From Eubacteriales bacterium (lineage in GTDB: Bacteria > Bacillota > Clostridia > Lachnospirales > Lachnospiraceae), in the NCBI GenBank assembly GCA_030536575.1, contig JAUNPS010000006.1, positions 1-64,000 of the forward strand: a DNA stretch of 64,000 bases, in the 5' to 3' direction. Every line of letters starts with the position of its first letter. Within the stretch, counting starts at the first letter, position 1. A model generated the notes under the pieces. That model saw only the letters and a program-made list of their open reading frames with translations. It searched no databases and was not told where the DNA came from. The position numbers and the translations under genes are program-made. Positions 48,478 through 57,542 of this stretch are shown here, piece after piece.

Positions 48478-49821
48478 TCAGGGGATCGTAAATCCATTTT
48501 CCCGGATCACGCGGGCATACCAGCCAGCGCTCTTTTTGGGAATGCGTTTCCCTGTTTGGTAATCCGTATAGTGAAGGCCATAGCGCAGGGAGAACCCGGC
48601 CGACCATTCGAAATTGTCCATCAAAGACCACAAATAGTACCCTTTCACGGGAATGCCGTCCGCAATCGCCTGATGAACCGCGATCAGAACCTGCTCCACA
48701 TAGGCAATCCGTTCCCGGTCGTCCAACACCTCCTCCAGCGGCCCGTCCTCCTGGGGCAGCCCGTTTTCCGTAATATAAATCGGAATCTGAATCCGGTACT
48801 TCTCCACCAGCATATGTAAAACGTCGCGAACCGCTTCCGGATGCTGCTTCGGCTGATCCTGATAATTCCCGCCCGCCTTTAACACCGCCTCTTTCTTCCG
48901 GATTTCCTCCGCATTGTCGTAAAGGCCATTGTAAAAATTCAGGCCGTAAAAATCCAGCGGCTGGCGCATCGTCTCAAAATCCCCCTCTTCCATCTGGGGA
49001 ACCATTCCATTCTTCTCCAGATAGGCGTTCAGCTCCTCCGAATAGCCGCCCAGGAACAACGGATGGAGGAACATCCCATAGCCCGCAATCTCATTGTTAA
49101 AGACCGCGTAAGCTTCATCCTCCGCATTGCCCGGCCTGTCCGGATAATGCTTCCAGACGTCCACCACAATCCCGATTTTCGCCTTGGAAAATCCATATGT
49201 CCGGAACAGCTTCACCGCCTCCCCGTGACAGAGCAGCAGATGATGCAGGCACTGACGGGCGTATTTCTCATTTTTCAGACCAGGTGCGAAAAATCCATAG
49301 GCATGTCCCACATACAGGGCAATGGGCTCGTTAAACGTCACCCAGAAATCCACATCCTCGCCGAAATTGTCCAGCAAAACTTTCGCATAATGCGTAAACC
49401 ACGAAATACAGTCCCGGTTCCCGAATCCTCCCTGAATCTGAAGGGCGTAGGGAAGATCCCAATGGTACATCGTCGCATTCGGCACAATGCCGTTTTCCTT
49501 CAGCGCGGCGATCAGCCGTTTGTAATACTGAATCCCCGCCGGATTCACCTCCCCGGTTCCGTCCGGGATGATCCGCGACCAGGAAAACGAAAAACGGTAA
49601 GTTTTCAGCCCCAGTGCCTTCATCGCCTCGATATCTTTTTCATAAAGATGATAGGAATCGCAGGAAATATCCGGCAGATCGCCGTTTTTAATTTTTCCGG
49701 GAATCCGTGAAAACACATCCCAGATGGAAGGCTCTCTCCCGTCCTCGAAAGCTCCTCCTTCAATCTGCGCCGCCGCGGTGGCCGCGCCCCAAAGGAAGTC
49801 TTTTGGAAATGTATATTGCAT
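48478..49821 (-). CDS. GH1 beta-glucosidase / 6-phospho-beta-glucosidase-type enzyme
   Basis: Retaining beta-glycosidase, 447 aa, cytoplasmic. Starts FPKDFLWGAATAAAQIEGG. The acid/base Glu is in VTFNEPIALYVGH (near residue 164), the nucleophile Glu is in IYITENGLPQ (near residue 352), and SLMDNFEWSAGFSLRYGL follows. The binding-protein-type transporter in the operon, rather than a PTS, argues for a non-phosphorylated substrate. ATG 49821 has AAAGGAG upstream; the frame to 49842 does not. It is the last gene of the second glycan locus, with the stop codon inside the original terminator stem. Confidence 0.93.
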   Translation of the reverse strand: MQYTFPKDFLWGAATAAAQIEGGAFEDGREPSIWDVFSRIPGKIKNGDLPDISCDSYHLYEKDIEAMKALGLKTYRFSFSWSRIIPDGTGEVNPAGIQYYKRLIAALKENGIVPNATMYHWDLPYALQIQGGFGNRDCISWFTHYAKVLLDNFGEDVDFWVTFNEPIALYVGHAYGFFAPGLKNEKYARQCLHHLLLCHGEAVKLFRTYGFSKAKIGIVVDVWKHYPDRPGNAEDEAYAVFNNEIAGYGMFLHPLFLGGYSEELNAYLEKNGMVPQMEEGDFETMRQPLDFYGLNFYNGLYDNAEEIRKKEAVLKAGGNYQDQPKQHPEAVRDVLHMLVEKYRIQIPIYITENGLPQEDGPLEEVLDDRERIAYVEQVLIAVHQAIADGIPVKGYYLWSLMDNFEWSAGFSLRYGLHYTDYQTGKRIPKKSAGWYARVIRENGFTIP

Positions 49822-49838
49822 TGCAGTCACTCCTTTCG

Positions 49839-50108
49839 TCAAATCGTCGTAAACTGGCTCTCTGTCCAGGCTCCCACGCCGCTTCGCACCCGCCAGTAAT
49901 AGGTCTTTCCGGATTTCAGCGGAAACCCGTCATAGACGCAGTAAGGGTTCCGCGTATCCAGATACATCACCGCTTCGCGAAATCCCGGCTCTGCGGACAT
50001 CTGAACCGTAAACTGCCGCTCCCCTTCCGCTTCCCAGGAAAACACCGGAGAGACCGCCGGAACACCCTGGGGGCTCCGCAGCCCATTGACCTTCAAATCT
50101 GTAATCAT
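49839..50108 (-). CDS. Free-standing 89-aa fibronectin/rhamnosidase-N-like domain protein
   Basis: A small protein that starts with an ATG overlapping the GH43 stop (ATGA) and ends 17 nt before the GH1 start. Its sequence (LKVNGLRSPQGVP, PVFSWEAEGERQFTVQM, GKTYYWRVRSGVGAWTESQF) resembles the N-terminal domain of GH78 rhamnosidases: the same PVF.W opening and YYW.V near the end occur in the GH78 protein of this window. It has no catalytic barrel, signal peptide or membrane segment. It is tightly coupled to its neighbours, so a real gene is likely. It may be a remnant of a lost GH78 gene or a docking or binding subunit. Confidence 0.75.
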   Translation of the reverse strand: MITDLKVNGLRSPQGVPAVSPVFSWEAEGERQFTVQMSAEPGFREAVMYLDTRNPYCVYDGFPLKSGKTYYWRVRSGVGAWTESQFTTI

Positions 50109-51508
50109 CTCGTCCCTCCCTGCACAAAGCGAAACCGTTTTAAATCGCAAAGCCGGTGGCTCTCCCCGCCGTCCCTGGCAACGAGATACAGCGTATGAAC
50201 CCCGGAAACCGCCGAAACCGGACAGCGGTATTCCTTCCAGTCTGCCCATCCACCGGAATGTGTAATCTCGCAGACGCCCATACAAGACCCGTCCGGGGCG
50301 TCCGCCCGGATTTCCAGAAGCGTCCGGGACTGATAGCTGGCCGCCTCACAGACAAATTCCGTCTCCGTTCCCGTAAACCGGAGCGACCGATAGATAGCAG
50401 CGTCCCCGTCGGAAAAGCGGGTCAGATATTCAAAATGCTGATCCGCCCGGATCACATGGGCGGTGCGGACACCGTTGTCCTTGGCATTTTTCATTGCGCT
50501 GTCCATCATGGCCTGATTCCAGCCTTTCAGCGGCAGGTGGATGAAAAACGGCCCCTCCTGCGGCTGCTCCTTCCGTCCAAAACAAAATTCCACTGCCCGG
50601 AAAGCATCCATCCATTCCCCGGCAGGCGGCGGAAGCTCTGTGCCGTTTAACGTCATCGGGACTTCCTGAATATCGCCGTTTTCATCGAAGGTGATCGGCT
50701 CAATGCAGACCCTCCTTCCGCCCATTTCCAGCCCCAAAGTCGCCCGGTGGTAGACAATGTACCAATTATCCCGAAAACAAAGCATGGAGCCATGGTTATT
50801 CCAGGATGCAAGATCACACTTCGCATTGTCGATGATCACGCCGCCTTTCCGGTATGGCCCCAGCGGCGATTTCGCTTTTGCATAAGAAAGGCAGGTCGGG
50901 CGTCCCCGGTCAGTGTCCGCATATAGCAGATAATAGGTATCGCCCCGCTTCCGGATCGAGGAACCCTCATGGAACCCGTGCTGCTGTTCTGTCAGGATCA
51001 TCGTATCCACCGTGTCCTCTTCCAGCTCGCACATATTGTCTTTCAGCCTTGCGCCCCGCAGGGAAAACTGCCCCCAGAACAGATAAGCCTTTCCATCGTC
51101 GTCCACCAGCACGGAAGGATCCCCGCAGCTTGGAAATTCCGTCCCCCGGATCGGAACCGGATTCGTAAACGGCCCTTCCGGCCGGTCGGAAGACGCCACA
51201 CACTGCATCATCACCCCGTCCACCGGAGCGGTAAAATAGTAATACCAGCGCCCGTCCTTCTGTGCCGCATCCACCGCGGGAAGGTCTTTGATGTCCGCCC
51301 ACGAAACCGCCGTCCTGGCGTCAAAAGCGATTCCATGATCCGTCCAATGTACCAGATCCTCCGAGGAAAAACAGTGCTGGTAAGGCGCCATCCCTCCTCC
51401 GTCGATCCGGTCATTGGAGCAATACAGATACACGCGTCCCGGATCCTGGGGCCACACATGGGCCTCCACATCCGGCACCGCATGAGCAAGCGGTAAAATC
51501 GGATTCAT
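50105..51508 (-). CDS. GH43 beta-xylosidase/arabinofuranosidase with C-terminal CBM6-like domain
   Basis: A 467-aa cytoplasmic enzyme. Five-bladed propeller: base Asp in AHAVPDVEAHVW (near residue 13), Asp in FPSCGDPSVLVDDDGKAYLFWG, acid Glu in GFHEGSSIRKRGDTYYLLYAD. From about residue 335 a CBM6-like jelly roll (YRSLRFTGTETEFVCEAAS, GGWADWKEYRCPVSAVSGVHTLYLVARD) follows. This is the usual layout of intracellular GH43 enzymes acting on xylo- or arabino-oligosaccharides. 25 nt downstream of the permease gene. Confidence 0.9.
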   Translation of the reverse strand: MNPILPLAHAVPDVEAHVWPQDPGRVYLYCSNDRIDGGGMAPYQHCFSSEDLVHWTDHGIAFDARTAVSWADIKDLPAVDAAQKDGRWYYYFTAPVDGVMMQCVASSDRPEGPFTNPVPIRGTEFPSCGDPSVLVDDDGKAYLFWGQFSLRGARLKDNMCELEEDTVDTMILTEQQHGFHEGSSIRKRGDTYYLLYADTDRGRPTCLSYAKAKSPLGPYRKGGVIIDNAKCDLASWNNHGSMLCFRDNWYIVYHRATLGLEMGGRRVCIEPITFDENGDIQEVPMTLNGTELPPPAGEWMDAFRAVEFCFGRKEQPQEGPFFIHLPLKGWNQAMMDSAMKNAKDNGVRTAHVIRADQHFEYLTRFSDGDAAIYRSLRFTGTETEFVCEAASYQSRTLLEIRADAPDGSCMGVCEITHSGGWADWKEYRCPVSAVSGVHTLYLVARDGGESHRLCDLKRFRFVQGGTR

Positions 51509-51533
51509 TCTTTTTCTCCTTTCCTGCGTATCT

Positions 51534-52409
51534 TCAGCCCTTCACAGACCCCAGCGTCAGCCCTCTCGCCAGATATTTCTGGAAGAAGGGGAAAGACACA
51601 AGCATCGGTGCAATCGCAATGACACAAGTTGCCATACGGGCGGCAATCGTTGGGAAGCTTCCTCCCTGGCTGGCCATATAGAAGGAATTTTGCAGCACAA
51701 ACTGAATATTCGAAATGATTTTGTACAGCAGAAGCTGAAGCGGAACCAGATCCATATTGTCAATATAGAGCATGGCCTGATACCAGTCGTTCCAGTATCC
51801 AAACAGAATCAGAAGCCCCACTGTCGCAAGGCCCGGTTTTGCAAGCGGAAGCACGATCCGGAAATACGTCTGATATTCCGTCGCCCCGTCGATAAAACTG
51901 GCCTCCAAAAGCTCGGTCGGAATGCTGGACAGGAAACTGCGCATCAGGAAAATGTTCCATGGCGAAACCAGCATGGTCAAAATCAATACCCAGATGGTAT
52001 TCCCCAGATGCAGCACCTGTGTCACCACGATATACGTCGGAATCAGGCCGCCATGGAAAAGCATTGCAAACATCACAAAACGGGTAATCCATTTCCCCAT
52101 CCGGAAATCTTTCCGCGACATGGCGTAGGCAATTCCGGTCGTAAATAGCAGCCCTGCCACGGTTCCGACCACAGTCACAATAATCGAAATCTTATAGGAA
52201 TTCAAAATCTGCGCTGGATTTTTGATAATATATTTATACGCATCCAGCGTAAATTCCTTTGGAATCAGCCGGTATCCCACTTCTGAAATACTCGTCTCCG
52301 GCGTCACGGAGAGGGAAAAAATAAACAGCACCGGAATGATCCAGAGTACGCAAATCAATGCAAGCACACCATAAAGCGCTGCCTGCTTTATGCCGAATTT
52401 TTTCTTCAT
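51534..52409 (-). CDS. Carbohydrate ABC transporter permease (LplC/YtcP-like), second locus
   Basis: 291 aa with six membrane segments. It has the EAA loop LEASFIDGATEYQTYFRIVLPLAKPGLATV and the family end FQKYLARGLTLGSVKG. ATG 52409 has GGAGGGG upstream; the frame beyond is not supported. It pairs with the permease 13 nt upstream. Confidence 0.93.
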   Translation of the reverse strand: MKKKFGIKQAALYGVLALICVLWIIPVLFIFSLSVTPETSISEVGYRLIPKEFTLDAYKYIIKNPAQILNSYKISIIVTVVGTVAGLLFTTGIAYAMSRKDFRMGKWITRFVMFAMLFHGGLIPTYIVVTQVLHLGNTIWVLILTMLVSPWNIFLMRSFLSSIPTELLEASFIDGATEYQTYFRIVLPLAKPGLATVGLLILFGYWNDWYQAMLYIDNMDLVPLQLLLYKIISNIQFVLQNSFYMASQGGSFPTIAARMATCVIAIAPMLVSFPFFQKYLARGLTLGSVKG

Positions 52410-52422
52410 AACCGTCCCCTCC

Positions 52423-53316
52423 TTAGAAAATGGCCCCTTCTTCGTCGATCTTCCGCGCAATCTTATTCGAGCATACCACCAACAGGAAGCCCATCAGGGA
52501 CTGGAACAGCCCGACAGCGGCCCCCATGCCGGGATCATTGACGGTTTTCAGGGCACGGAAAATATAAGTGTCGATCACATCCGTAACCGGATAAAGCATC
52601 CCATTGTCCCTGGTCAGGAAATAGTACATGCCAAAATCCGAATAGAAAATATTTCCAATCTGGATCAGGCACAGCATTACGATCAGCGGACGCAGCATAT
52701 ACAGCGTAATATAGCGAATTTTCTGCCAGGTGCTCGCCCCGTCGATCTCTGCCGCTTCATAAAGCGAAGGGTCGATGCTCAAAAGGCGGGTATAGTACAG
52801 AATCGAATAATAACCGGCGTTTTTCCAGATATAGCAGACCACGATGATCAGATACCACCATTTGGGAAGGTAATAAAAATTGACCGTCCGCTGGCCTATG
52901 GAACTTAAAAACTGATTCACCACCCCATAACGGGCGTCAATAAAGGCTTCCAGCGCATAGCTGGCCACGATCCAGGAAATCAGATACGGCAGAAACAGAA
53001 TGGTCTGGGTCACACGCAGCATCCGTTTTCCTACATAGTACAGCATAATTGCAATGGTCACGGAAATAACCATCGTGAACACGATAAACAAGGCGTTCAT
53101 CACCAGCGTGTTGCGCGTTACACGCAGCGCGTCGCTGGATTTAAAAAAGAATTCAAAATTTTTCAGCCCCACCCAATCGCTGGCCCAGATCCCTTTCGCA
53201 TAATCCACATCTTTGAAAGCGATCACCAGCCCGGCCAGGGGCAGATAGCCAAACAAAAAGATCAGGATGATTCCCGGCAGCGCCAGGGACAGAAGCGGCA
53301 GATTTTTTTTCTTCAT
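52423..53316 (-). CDS. ABC transporter permease (LplB/YteP-like), second locus
   Basis: 297 aa, six membrane segments, starting MKKKNLPLLSLALPGIILIFLFGYLPL. The EAA loop is YEAAEIDGASTWQKIRYITLYMLRP. ATG 53316 with GGAGGG eight bases upstream. It follows the binding-protein gene after a strong hairpin. No ATPase gene is nearby. Confidence 0.93.
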   Translation of the reverse strand: MKKKNLPLLSLALPGIILIFLFGYLPLAGLVIAFKDVDYAKGIWASDWVGLKNFEFFFKSSDALRVTRNTLVMNALFIVFTMVISVTIAIMLYYVGKRMLRVTQTILFLPYLISWIVASYALEAFIDARYGVVNQFLSSIGQRTVNFYYLPKWWYLIIVVCYIWKNAGYYSILYYTRLLSIDPSLYEAAEIDGASTWQKIRYITLYMLRPLIVMLCLIQIGNIFYSDFGMYYFLTRDNGMLYPVTDVIDTYIFRALKTVNDPGMGAAVGLFQSLMGFLLVVCSNKIARKIDEEGAIF

Positions 53317-53330
53317 AGACGTTCCCTCCG

Positions 53331-53364
53331 AAAAATGGCGGGGTGTGCGCCGGACGCACACCCC
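53331..53364 (-). terminator. Attenuator after the second locus binding-protein gene
   Basis: A perfect 10-bp stem (GGGGTGTGCG/CGCACACCCC, loop CCGGA), then GCCATTTTT on the minus strand. Expected to stop most transcripts after the binding-protein gene. Confidence 0.75.
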
Positions 53365-53379
53365 GAAACCGATACGCAG

Positions 53380-54900
53380 TTAGTTCTCGAAAAAGGCGTC
53401 TACCTGCCGCTGCATTTCCTCGATGATCTTCGCGGAACCGGCGTTTTCCAGACGGCTCAACATGTCCGGGATCACGCTCTCCGGGTCCACTGCGCCGCAA
53501 AGCAGCGGATACTTGTACTCTTCATAAATCGCCGAACAGTTTGCAACTTCGCTCTTTACATTGGACGAATCAAAGATAAATCCAAAGAGTTCGGAAGGCG
53601 TCGCATCCTCACAGAAGGCTTTCGTCTGCTCCCATACGTCTGCCGGATAAGCGCCGGCTTCCACCCAGGTGATAAACTGGTTCGCAAGCGTAAAGGTTGC
53701 CAGCGGGTTCGCATAATTCGATTCCCGGATAATTTCTATTTCGGTATCGGAAACCTTCGTATAGTTCACACCCTCGATCCCATAGACCAGCGTGTTCACA
53801 AACCACGGGTCAGAATATGCCAGGTTATAGAGCTGAACGGCCTTTTCCGGATAGCGGGAATTCACGCCCACGGCTGTAAGAGACTGGGTAACGCCGGAGG
53901 TCACCGCGTATTTGTTGCTCATGATCAGCGGAACCGGCGTTTCCGTCCAGCCACAGTCGCTGACGGCCATGCTGGCCACGTTCGGAGCGGTAAAGCCCTG
54001 CTGATACGTCATATGATCCGGGGACTTCCGGTCAATGGCAAGCTGGTCGGTCATGGTCACATATGTGGCCCAATCCGGCTGCGCATAGCCCTTCTGCACC
54101 CACTCATACATCGTCTTACAGTAATCCATGAATTCTTCCGTCTGGAACTGGTCGATGACCGTATGTTCATCCGAGAACCGGACAACGCCCGGTACATCAA
54201 AGCCGCCCAGGAAGTTAAAACCGTAGGCCTCGTCCATATGCATCCAGAAAATATCGCCGCAGTCCGCCGGAATCACGCCCGGATACGCTTCCACAATCTG
54301 GCTGTAAATCTCTTCAATATCTTCCAGCGTGTAGGTATTTACTCCATTGTCATAGGAGCTTCCCTCGATACCAAGCTCCTCTGCCACATCCGCCCGCAGG
54401 AAAATCCCGTCGTTCTTCGCATAGGTCTGAAGAGCAGGCATTGCGAAAATTTTCCCGTTCACCGTGGTTGCCTTCCACATGTATTCCGGAATGTCCGCCA
54501 TGGCGTCCGGCGCGTTTTCCGCCAGAAGGTCGTCCAGGGCCAGGTATGCATTGCTCCCGGCGTTCGTGGCGAAATTATTCAGCCAGTCGCAGGTGAACAT
54601 CAGGTCGTAGGGTTCCCCGGCGCTGATGACCGTGGAGCATTTCTGCGCATATTCGGAAAATGCGAAGAGTTTTACTTCCAGATGACAGCCGATTTTCTCT
54701 TCCAGGTACTGGTTTACCTCTTCCATCACGGCGTTGTAGCCGTCGCTGGTCATGTTTGTGGGGTTGCCCGGAAGATACCAGGTCAGGGTCGGGATTTCCT
54801 CCTGGCTGCTTTCGGACGCGCTTGCCGTGAGTACGCAACCGGACAGGGCCAGGCTTAACGCGGTCAGGGTTCCTACGAAACGTTTCTTGTTCTTCATCAT
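53380..54900 (-). CDS. Sugar-binding lipoprotein, second locus
   Basis: 506-aa LplA-like solute-binding lipoprotein: signal peptide with lipobox LALSGC (Cys near residue 22), then a Ser/Glu linker. The mature domain has PTLTWYLPGNPTNMTSDGYNAVMEEVNQYLEEKIGC, YDLMFTCDWLNNFATNAG and GVIPADCGDIFWMHMDE. GGAGG lies before the ATGATG start. First gene of the transporter-enzyme operon; its own promoter lies in the 94 bp behind the kinase gene. Confidence 0.9.
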   Translation of the reverse strand: MMKNKKRFVGTLTALSLALSGCVLTASASESSQEEIPTLTWYLPGNPTNMTSDGYNAVMEEVNQYLEEKIGCHLEVKLFAFSEYAQKCSTVISAGEPYDLMFTCDWLNNFATNAGSNAYLALDDLLAENAPDAMADIPEYMWKATTVNGKIFAMPALQTYAKNDGIFLRADVAEELGIEGSSYDNGVNTYTLEDIEEIYSQIVEAYPGVIPADCGDIFWMHMDEAYGFNFLGGFDVPGVVRFSDEHTVIDQFQTEEFMDYCKTMYEWVQKGYAQPDWATYVTMTDQLAIDRKSPDHMTYQQGFTAPNVASMAVSDCGWTETPVPLIMSNKYAVTSGVTQSLTAVGVNSRYPEKAVQLYNLAYSDPWFVNTLVYGIEGVNYTKVSDTEIEIIRESNYANPLATFTLANQFITWVEAGAYPADVWEQTKAFCEDATPSELFGFIFDSSNVKSEVANCSAIYEEYKYPLLCGAVDPESVIPDMLSRLENAGSAKIIEEMQRQVDAFFEN

Positions 54901-54921
54901 ACAGTCCTCCTTTTTTTCTTT

Positions 54922-54927
54922 ATTATA
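54922..54927 (-). promoter_or_regulatory. -10 element of the second transporter operon
   Basis: Perfect TATAAT on the minus strand, 22 nt before the binding-protein start, with no good -35. That suggests activation by the neighbouring YesN-type regulator. Confidence 0.55.
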
Positions 54928-54994
54928 TAGAAGAACTGCACAGGAAAATAGGAAAAATTGTGATAAAAAACAGCATTATTGTTACTTTAAGTTT

Positions 54995-56677
54995 TCATAC
55001 ATACTGTTTCCAGTTCCGGATGACGATCCGCACCACCGTCCACGTCCCGTCCCAGTCGATTTCCAGATCCGCATCCTCTCCATAGTACATCTGAAGACGC
55101 TGGTAAATATTCCGGAGCCCTACCTGGTTATCCTCCTCCGGGCTTTCCGGAACCGCAAGGGCATGCCCTGCGCCAAATGTCCCCCGATAGGCTTCCGGGA
55201 ATCCCTTTCCGCTGTCCACCGCGGAAAGGACGGCATCCTCCCCGCTGACCCTGGCCGACAAGGACAGATGAAACGGCTTGCTCCGGTTTACAAACCCGTA
55301 TTTCATACTGTTTTCCGCCAGCGGCTGTAAGAGCATCGGCGGAATCTTCAGTTCCGAAAGCTCCTCATCCAGAAAAATCCGGGCATCCAGCTTATTGGGG
55401 AACCGCAGCTTCATAATTTCCAGATAATCGCCGAGAAACGCCATTTCTTTCGCCAGCGGAATCCGATCCCGATCCAGGCCGCACATAAAACGGTAATAAG
55501 AAGAAAGCAGAAGCAGGCCTTTCTTGGCAATTTCGTCCCGCCCGGTGGCGATCAGATTGTAGATCATATTCAGCGTATTCGAGAAAAAATGGGGATTGAT
55601 CTGGGAAAACAGGTTTTGGATCACAAGCTTTTGATTGGCCAGTTTTTCTTCGTAAATCAGGAAGCGGTTGCGCCGGATCTGACTGACCATCCCATTAAAG
55701 GTATCGATGGCAAAGGCCATTTCCCGCTCGATTTTCCCGTTTGGCGAAAGCGTCACTTCTTCTTTTCCTCCGGCGAATTCCTGCATCCCGCCGATCAGAA
55801 GTTCCAGCGGCGCAAGCAGCCTTTTGCGCACCCCATAAAAAACGCCAAACCATCCTGCGATGAACAGAAGCAGCACTGTCCCCAGAAAAACGAGGATCGA
55901 GCTCAGATTCATCTTCCACAGCTCCACATTGTCCGCTGCCATGCGAAATTCCAGGCCGACATTTCGAAAAGCTTTTTCCAGCGTGTGTCCTCCCCTGTCA
56001 GACGCGCCGGTTTCGTCTCCAAAAAGCAGCGTTCCCTCTTTGGTGCAGATTTCCCAGGAAAGGTTGTTCCCCGCCGCAAGCGTCTGAAGCTCCTCGGCCA
56101 CCTTGTCAAGCTTAACGAAGGCCATCAGGTGGACGGAGGCATTCACCACATACTGGCGGAAAAGCGTGTAATTTCCCTCTTCTCCGATCAAGCGCCAGCC
56201 TTCCGCCGTTTCCCCTTCCTCGTCCCAGAAGCGGCGAACCAGGGTTTCGAAGTGATCAACGTCGTCCGGAACCACGAGGAAGCTGTCGTTCCGGCTGTCG
56301 TAGAGGTAGACGGCATCCAGAATCGTATAGGTTGGAAAATTCCGTCGGATCTCGTAATGGGTGCTGTACTTTGACAGTACATAGTCGTCCGTCTCCACGT
56401 CCTGGATTGCCATCATATTCAGATTAAAATTGCCGGCAACATTCCGAAGCCAACCATCCGCATTCTCCAGGGACTGTTCGGTCTGATCCACATACAAATC
56501 CAGCATGTCCTCATAAGAACTCAGGATTTTTTCGCGGGCGGTGCGGACGGTATGGAGCAGAAAGAAAGAAAAGGTGACCACATAGACCATCAGAAAGGCC
56601 AGAAGAATGACCAGAATTTTAAAACGGATCGTACCTGTAAAATCCAAAAATTTCTGTTTACGGGAGCGTTCCTGCAT
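54995..56677 (-). CDS. Sensor histidine kinase, YesM family, second locus
   Basis: 560 aa: TM near residues 15-37, an extracytoplasmic sensor domain (about 38-255), a second TM (about 258-280, SILVFLGTVLLLFIAGWFGVF) and HAMP. The phospho-acceptor is in NLFSQINPHFFSNTLNMIYNL (His near residue 365), and the ATPase domain has LQPLAENSMKYGF and VDSGKGFPEA. ATG 56677 lies inside the end of the regulator gene (20-nt overlap) behind GGAGG. It probably responds to the sugar imported by the downstream transporter. Confidence 0.92.
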   Translation of the reverse strand: MQERSRKQKFLDFTGTIRFKILVILLAFLMVYVVTFSFFLLHTVRTAREKILSSYEDMLDLYVDQTEQSLENADGWLRNVAGNFNLNMMAIQDVETDDYVLSKYSTHYEIRRNFPTYTILDAVYLYDSRNDSFLVVPDDVDHFETLVRRFWDEEGETAEGWRLIGEEGNYTLFRQYVVNASVHLMAFVKLDKVAEELQTLAAGNNLSWEICTKEGTLLFGDETGASDRGGHTLEKAFRNVGLEFRMAADNVELWKMNLSSILVFLGTVLLLFIAGWFGVFYGVRKRLLAPLELLIGGMQEFAGGKEEVTLSPNGKIEREMAFAIDTFNGMVSQIRRNRFLIYEEKLANQKLVIQNLFSQINPHFFSNTLNMIYNLIATGRDEIAKKGLLLLSSYYRFMCGLDRDRIPLAKEMAFLGDYLEIMKLRFPNKLDARIFLDEELSELKIPPMLLQPLAENSMKYGFVNRSKPFHLSLSARVSGEDAVLSAVDSGKGFPEAYRGTFGAGHALAVPESPEEDNQVGLRNIYQRLQMYYGEDADLEIDWDGTWTVVRIVIRNWKQYV

Positions 56678-57518
56678 CGCCTATTTCCTCCCTTTCCTTC
56701 TTCCTGGAGCGTTTCCGGTATTCGTGGGGCGTCATGCCGACGCTGCTGCGGAAGGTTTTGATAAAATAAGAATCGTTGCTGTACCCCAGCCGCTGGGCGA
56801 TAAACGTAACCTTCTCCCCAGTCTGGGCCAGGAGTTCCTTGGCATGTTCCATCCGCACCCGCACAATGTAGTCGGAGAGCTTTTCCCCGGTTTCCTTCCG
56901 GAAGAGCCGAGACAGATAAGAAGCGTTTAAAAATACCTGCCCGGCGATGGTTTCCCGGTTTAAATCGCCTTCGATGTTCTGGTCAATGTACTCTTTGACC
57001 CGCAGGATCAGGTTGTTGGACAACGGCTCCGGAATCAGCTCCGGCTGATCCTGGAAGGGGTCCAGCAGCTTTTTCAGCTCTTCTTTGGACAGCTTTGCGC
57101 AGATGGTTTCGTAATCCCGCAGCTGGCTCTGGCGCTTCGCTTCCTCCTTCCAGCTTTCCAGCGCGTCGGCCACCGTTTCCCGCAAAACCGCATGATCCAC
57201 CGGCTTAATCAGATACTCTGCGGCTCCGAGAGCCACCGACTCCTTGGCATACTCAAACCTGGCATAGGCTGTCAGAAAGATCAGCTTGGCCGTATGGCCT
57301 TCCTCCCGGAGCCATTTCAGGAAATCCAGGCCGCTTTCTTCTGCCATCTCGATGTCGCAGACGATGACGTGGATGGGGTGCTGTTCCAGGATTTCACGGG
57401 CTTCTTCGGCACTGTTGGCGCCGTAGACGGAGGTGATTCCTTCGCTGGCCCAGTCGATGGCCTGGGTGACGCCGTCCACGGCGTACTGTTCGTCGTCGAT
57501 GACTAAGAGGCTGTACAT
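56658..57518 (-). CDS. YesN-type response regulator, second locus
   Basis: 286 aa. The receiver domain has VIDDEQYAVDG, the Asp in HVIVCDIEMAEESG (near residue 55), LTAYARFEYA and LIKPVDH. A linker leads to an AraC-type C-terminal domain (VFLNASYLSRLFRKETGEKLSDYIVRVR; RLGYSNDSYFIKTFRSSVGMTPHEYRKRSRKK). GGAGGG precedes the ATG. It begins only 24 nt after the stop of the large helicase gene on the same strand, so its transcription may partly depend on the helicase promoter. Confidence 0.92.
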   Translation of the reverse strand: MYSLLVIDDEQYAVDGVTQAIDWASEGITSVYGANSAEEAREILEQHPIHVIVCDIEMAEESGLDFLKWLREEGHTAKLIFLTAYARFEYAKESVALGAAEYLIKPVDHAVLRETVADALESWKEEAKRQSQLRDYETICAKLSKEELKKLLDPFQDQPELIPEPLSNNLILRVKEYIDQNIEGDLNRETIAGQVFLNASYLSRLFRKETGEKLSDYIVRVRMEHAKELLAQTGEKVTFIAQRLGYSNDSYFIKTFRSSVGMTPHEYRKRSRKKEREEIGDAGTLP

Positions 57519-57542
57519 GGCGCTCCCTCCTTCACAAAGTTA

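Noticed and set aside
53335-54858. A 507-codon + strand frame opposite the second binding-protein gene
   Set aside because: Its composition is His/Arg/Val-rich without domains, and it mirrors a clear lipoprotein gene with a lipobox and ribosome binding site.
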